A DNA stretch of 64,000 bases from Magnetospirillum sp. XM-1 (GTDB taxonomy: Bacteria; Pseudomonadota; Alphaproteobacteria; Rhodospirillales; Magnetospirillaceae), in assembly GCF_001511835.1 (NCBI RefSeq), contig NZ_LN997848.1, forward strand, positions 4,182,001 to 4,246,000, written 5' to 3'. The notes under the pieces are model-generated. The model worked only from the letters and a program-made list of their open reading frames with translations, searched no databases and was not told where the DNA came from. Every line of letters starts with the position of its first letter. Position 1 is the first letter of the stretch. Of this stretch, positions 62,928 through 64,000 are shown one piece after another. The position numbers and the translations under genes were made by a program.

Positions 62928-64000
62928 ATGAGACGACGCGATCCTTCCTCGTGGGACAAGGGGCGCGGCCAGGGGCCGGCCGCCGACTGGACCACGCTCC
63001 GCACGCTGTTCCCCTATCTTTGGCCGCCGGGCGAGCCCGAATTGCGCATGCGCGTGGTAGCGGCCATGATCCTGCTGGTGGCGGCCAAGGGGGTCGGCGT
63101 CGGCATTCCCCTGCTCTACAAGCAGGCGGTCGACAGCTTGTCGCTGACCCCGGTCCTGGTGCCGCTGGCCCTGCTGGTGGCCTATGGCGCGGCCCGCGTC
63201 ATGGCCGGCAGCTTCGCCGAGCTGCGCGACATCGTCTTCGTCAAGGTGGCGCAGCGGGCCATCCGCAAGGTGGGCCTGGGCGTGTTCACCCACCTGCACC
63301 GCCTTGGCCTGCGCTTCCACCTGGACCGCCAGACCGGCGGGGTGTCCAGGGCCATCGAGCGCGGCACCAAGGGCATCGAGTTCCTGTTGAACTTCATGCT
63401 GTTCAACATCCTGCCGACCCTGCTGGAAATCGGGCTGGTCACCGCCATCCTGTGGGGCCTCTATGACGGTGTGTTCGCGCTGATCACCGCGGCGACCATC
63501 GCCGTCTACATCGCCTTCACCCTAGGGGTCACCGAGTGGCGGACCAAGTTCCGCCGCGCCATGAACGAGACGGATTCCGAGGCCTCGACCAAGGCCATCG
63601 ATTCGCTGCTCAATTTCGAGACGGTGAAGTACTTCTGCAACGAGGCGCACGAGGCCGGGCGCTACGACAAGGCCCTGGCCCGCTACGAGCAGGCCGCCAG
63701 CAAGAGCAAGGTGACGCTGTCCATGCTCAACATGGGCCAGGGGGCGGTCATCGCCATCGGCCTGACCCTGGTGATGATCCGCGCCGCCCAAGGGGTGGCC
63801 GACGGCACCATGACGCTGGGCGATTTCGTGCTGGTCAACGCCTATCTGGTCCAGCTGTACCTGCCGCTGAACTTCCTGGGCTTCGTCTACCGCGAGATCA
63901 AGCAGTCGCTGACCGACATGGAATCCATGTTCCGGCTGCTGAAGGAAAACGCCGAGATCGAGGATTCGCCCGGCGCCACCCCGCTGGCGCTGGCGGGCGG
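62928..64000 (+). CDS. Atm1/HMT1-type ABC exporter, cut by right edge
   Basis: 357 codons visible. GGAAGG before the ATG at 62928 fits the start. Membrane helices include MILLVAAKGVGVGIPLLYKQAVD and LLNFMLFNILPTLLEIGLVTAILW. The motifs HRLGLRFHLDRQTGGVSRAIERGTKGI and ETVKYFCNEAHEAGRYDKAL are typical of the Atm1/HMT1 subfamily, which exports glutathione-linked sulfur or metal species. The nucleotide-binding domain lies outside the window. Confidence 0.9.
   Translation, partial: MRRRDPSSWDKGRGQGPAADWTTLRTLFPYLWPPGEPELRMRVVAAMILLVAAKGVGVGIPLLYKQAVDSLSLTPVLVPLALLVAYGAARVMAGSFAELRDIVFVKVAQRAIRKVGLGVFTHLHRLGLRFHLDRQTGGVSRAIERGTKGIEFLLNFMLFNILPTLLEIGLVTAILWGLYDGVFALITAATIAVYIAFTLGVTEWRTKFRRAMNETDSEASTKAIDSLLNFETVKYFCNEAHEAGRYDKALARYEQAASKSKVTLSMLNMGQGAVIAIGLTLVMIRAAQGVADGTMTLGDFVLVNAYLVQLYLPLNFLGFVYREIKQSLTDMESMFRLLKENAEIEDSPGATPLALAG

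Overview
The window is GC-rich alphaproteobacterial DNA that most resembles Magnetospirillum/Paramagnetospirillum (Rhodospirillales). This rests on the hisG-hisD-UPF0262-phosphatase-infA-maf-RNaseE/G-yacG-tRNA-Phe order, on a sulfur-oxidiser type dsrABEFHCMKLJOP operon, and on the many NIT/HBM chemoreceptors. No magnetosome genes are seen. Genus is inference, not proof.

Layout. 1-4.4 kb is a lower-GC accessory segment: the N-terminal part of a NIT-HAMP sensor that runs off the left edge, a frameshifted integrase remnant, an intact tyrosine recombinase, and a 3' tRNA-Arg fragment that looks like an attachment site. This is probably one end of a genomic island lying to the left. 4.5-16.5 kb holds parE, a thioesterase, a small lipoprotein, a SET-domain protein translationally coupled to a group IV decarboxylase, a very large cyclase protein with a repetitive tail, and a response regulator/histidine kinase/ferric-reductase operon. 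16.7-21.8 kb is the housekeeping his/infA/maf/yacG/tRNA-Phe block. 22-30.3 kb has nhaD, an Orn/Lys/Arg decarboxylase, a small HTH protein, a Crp/Fnr regulator, a DUF2892 protein, and a STAS protein paired with a chemoreceptor. 30.4-38 kb has a possible small RNA, ccoG, an FNR-like regulator, an AhpD/YeeE/YeeE sulfur-type operon, an unknown protein and a Kv-type channel.

37.8-52.3 kb is the metabolic centre. cobA and cbiX (siroheme synthesis) are followed by an IS630-type insertion, then a small protein and a TauD-like dioxygenase transcribed away from the dsr operon. dsrABEFHCMKLJOP encodes reverse dissimilatory sulfite reductase (AB), sulfur relay proteins (EFH, C), the membrane redox complex (MKJOP) and the electron-transfer oxidoreductase DsrL. 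DsrA/B need the siroheme that CobA and CbiX help make. dsrN is not present next to the operon.

52.4-64 kb contains an unknown protein, a SulP-STAS-cyclic-nucleotide-binding transporter, a ScsB/DsbD-type thiol reductase, a NIT chemoreceptor, a receiver-pentapeptide fusion, a small periplasmic protein and an Atm1-type ABC exporter cut by the right edge. Four copies of a two-hairpin palindromic element with compensatory base changes are scattered here, two of them inside the dsr operon. The most unusual item is the cyclase at 9.2-12.9 kb: its tail carries about 13 copies of a motif that closely resembles the CheY-binding N-terminus of FliM.
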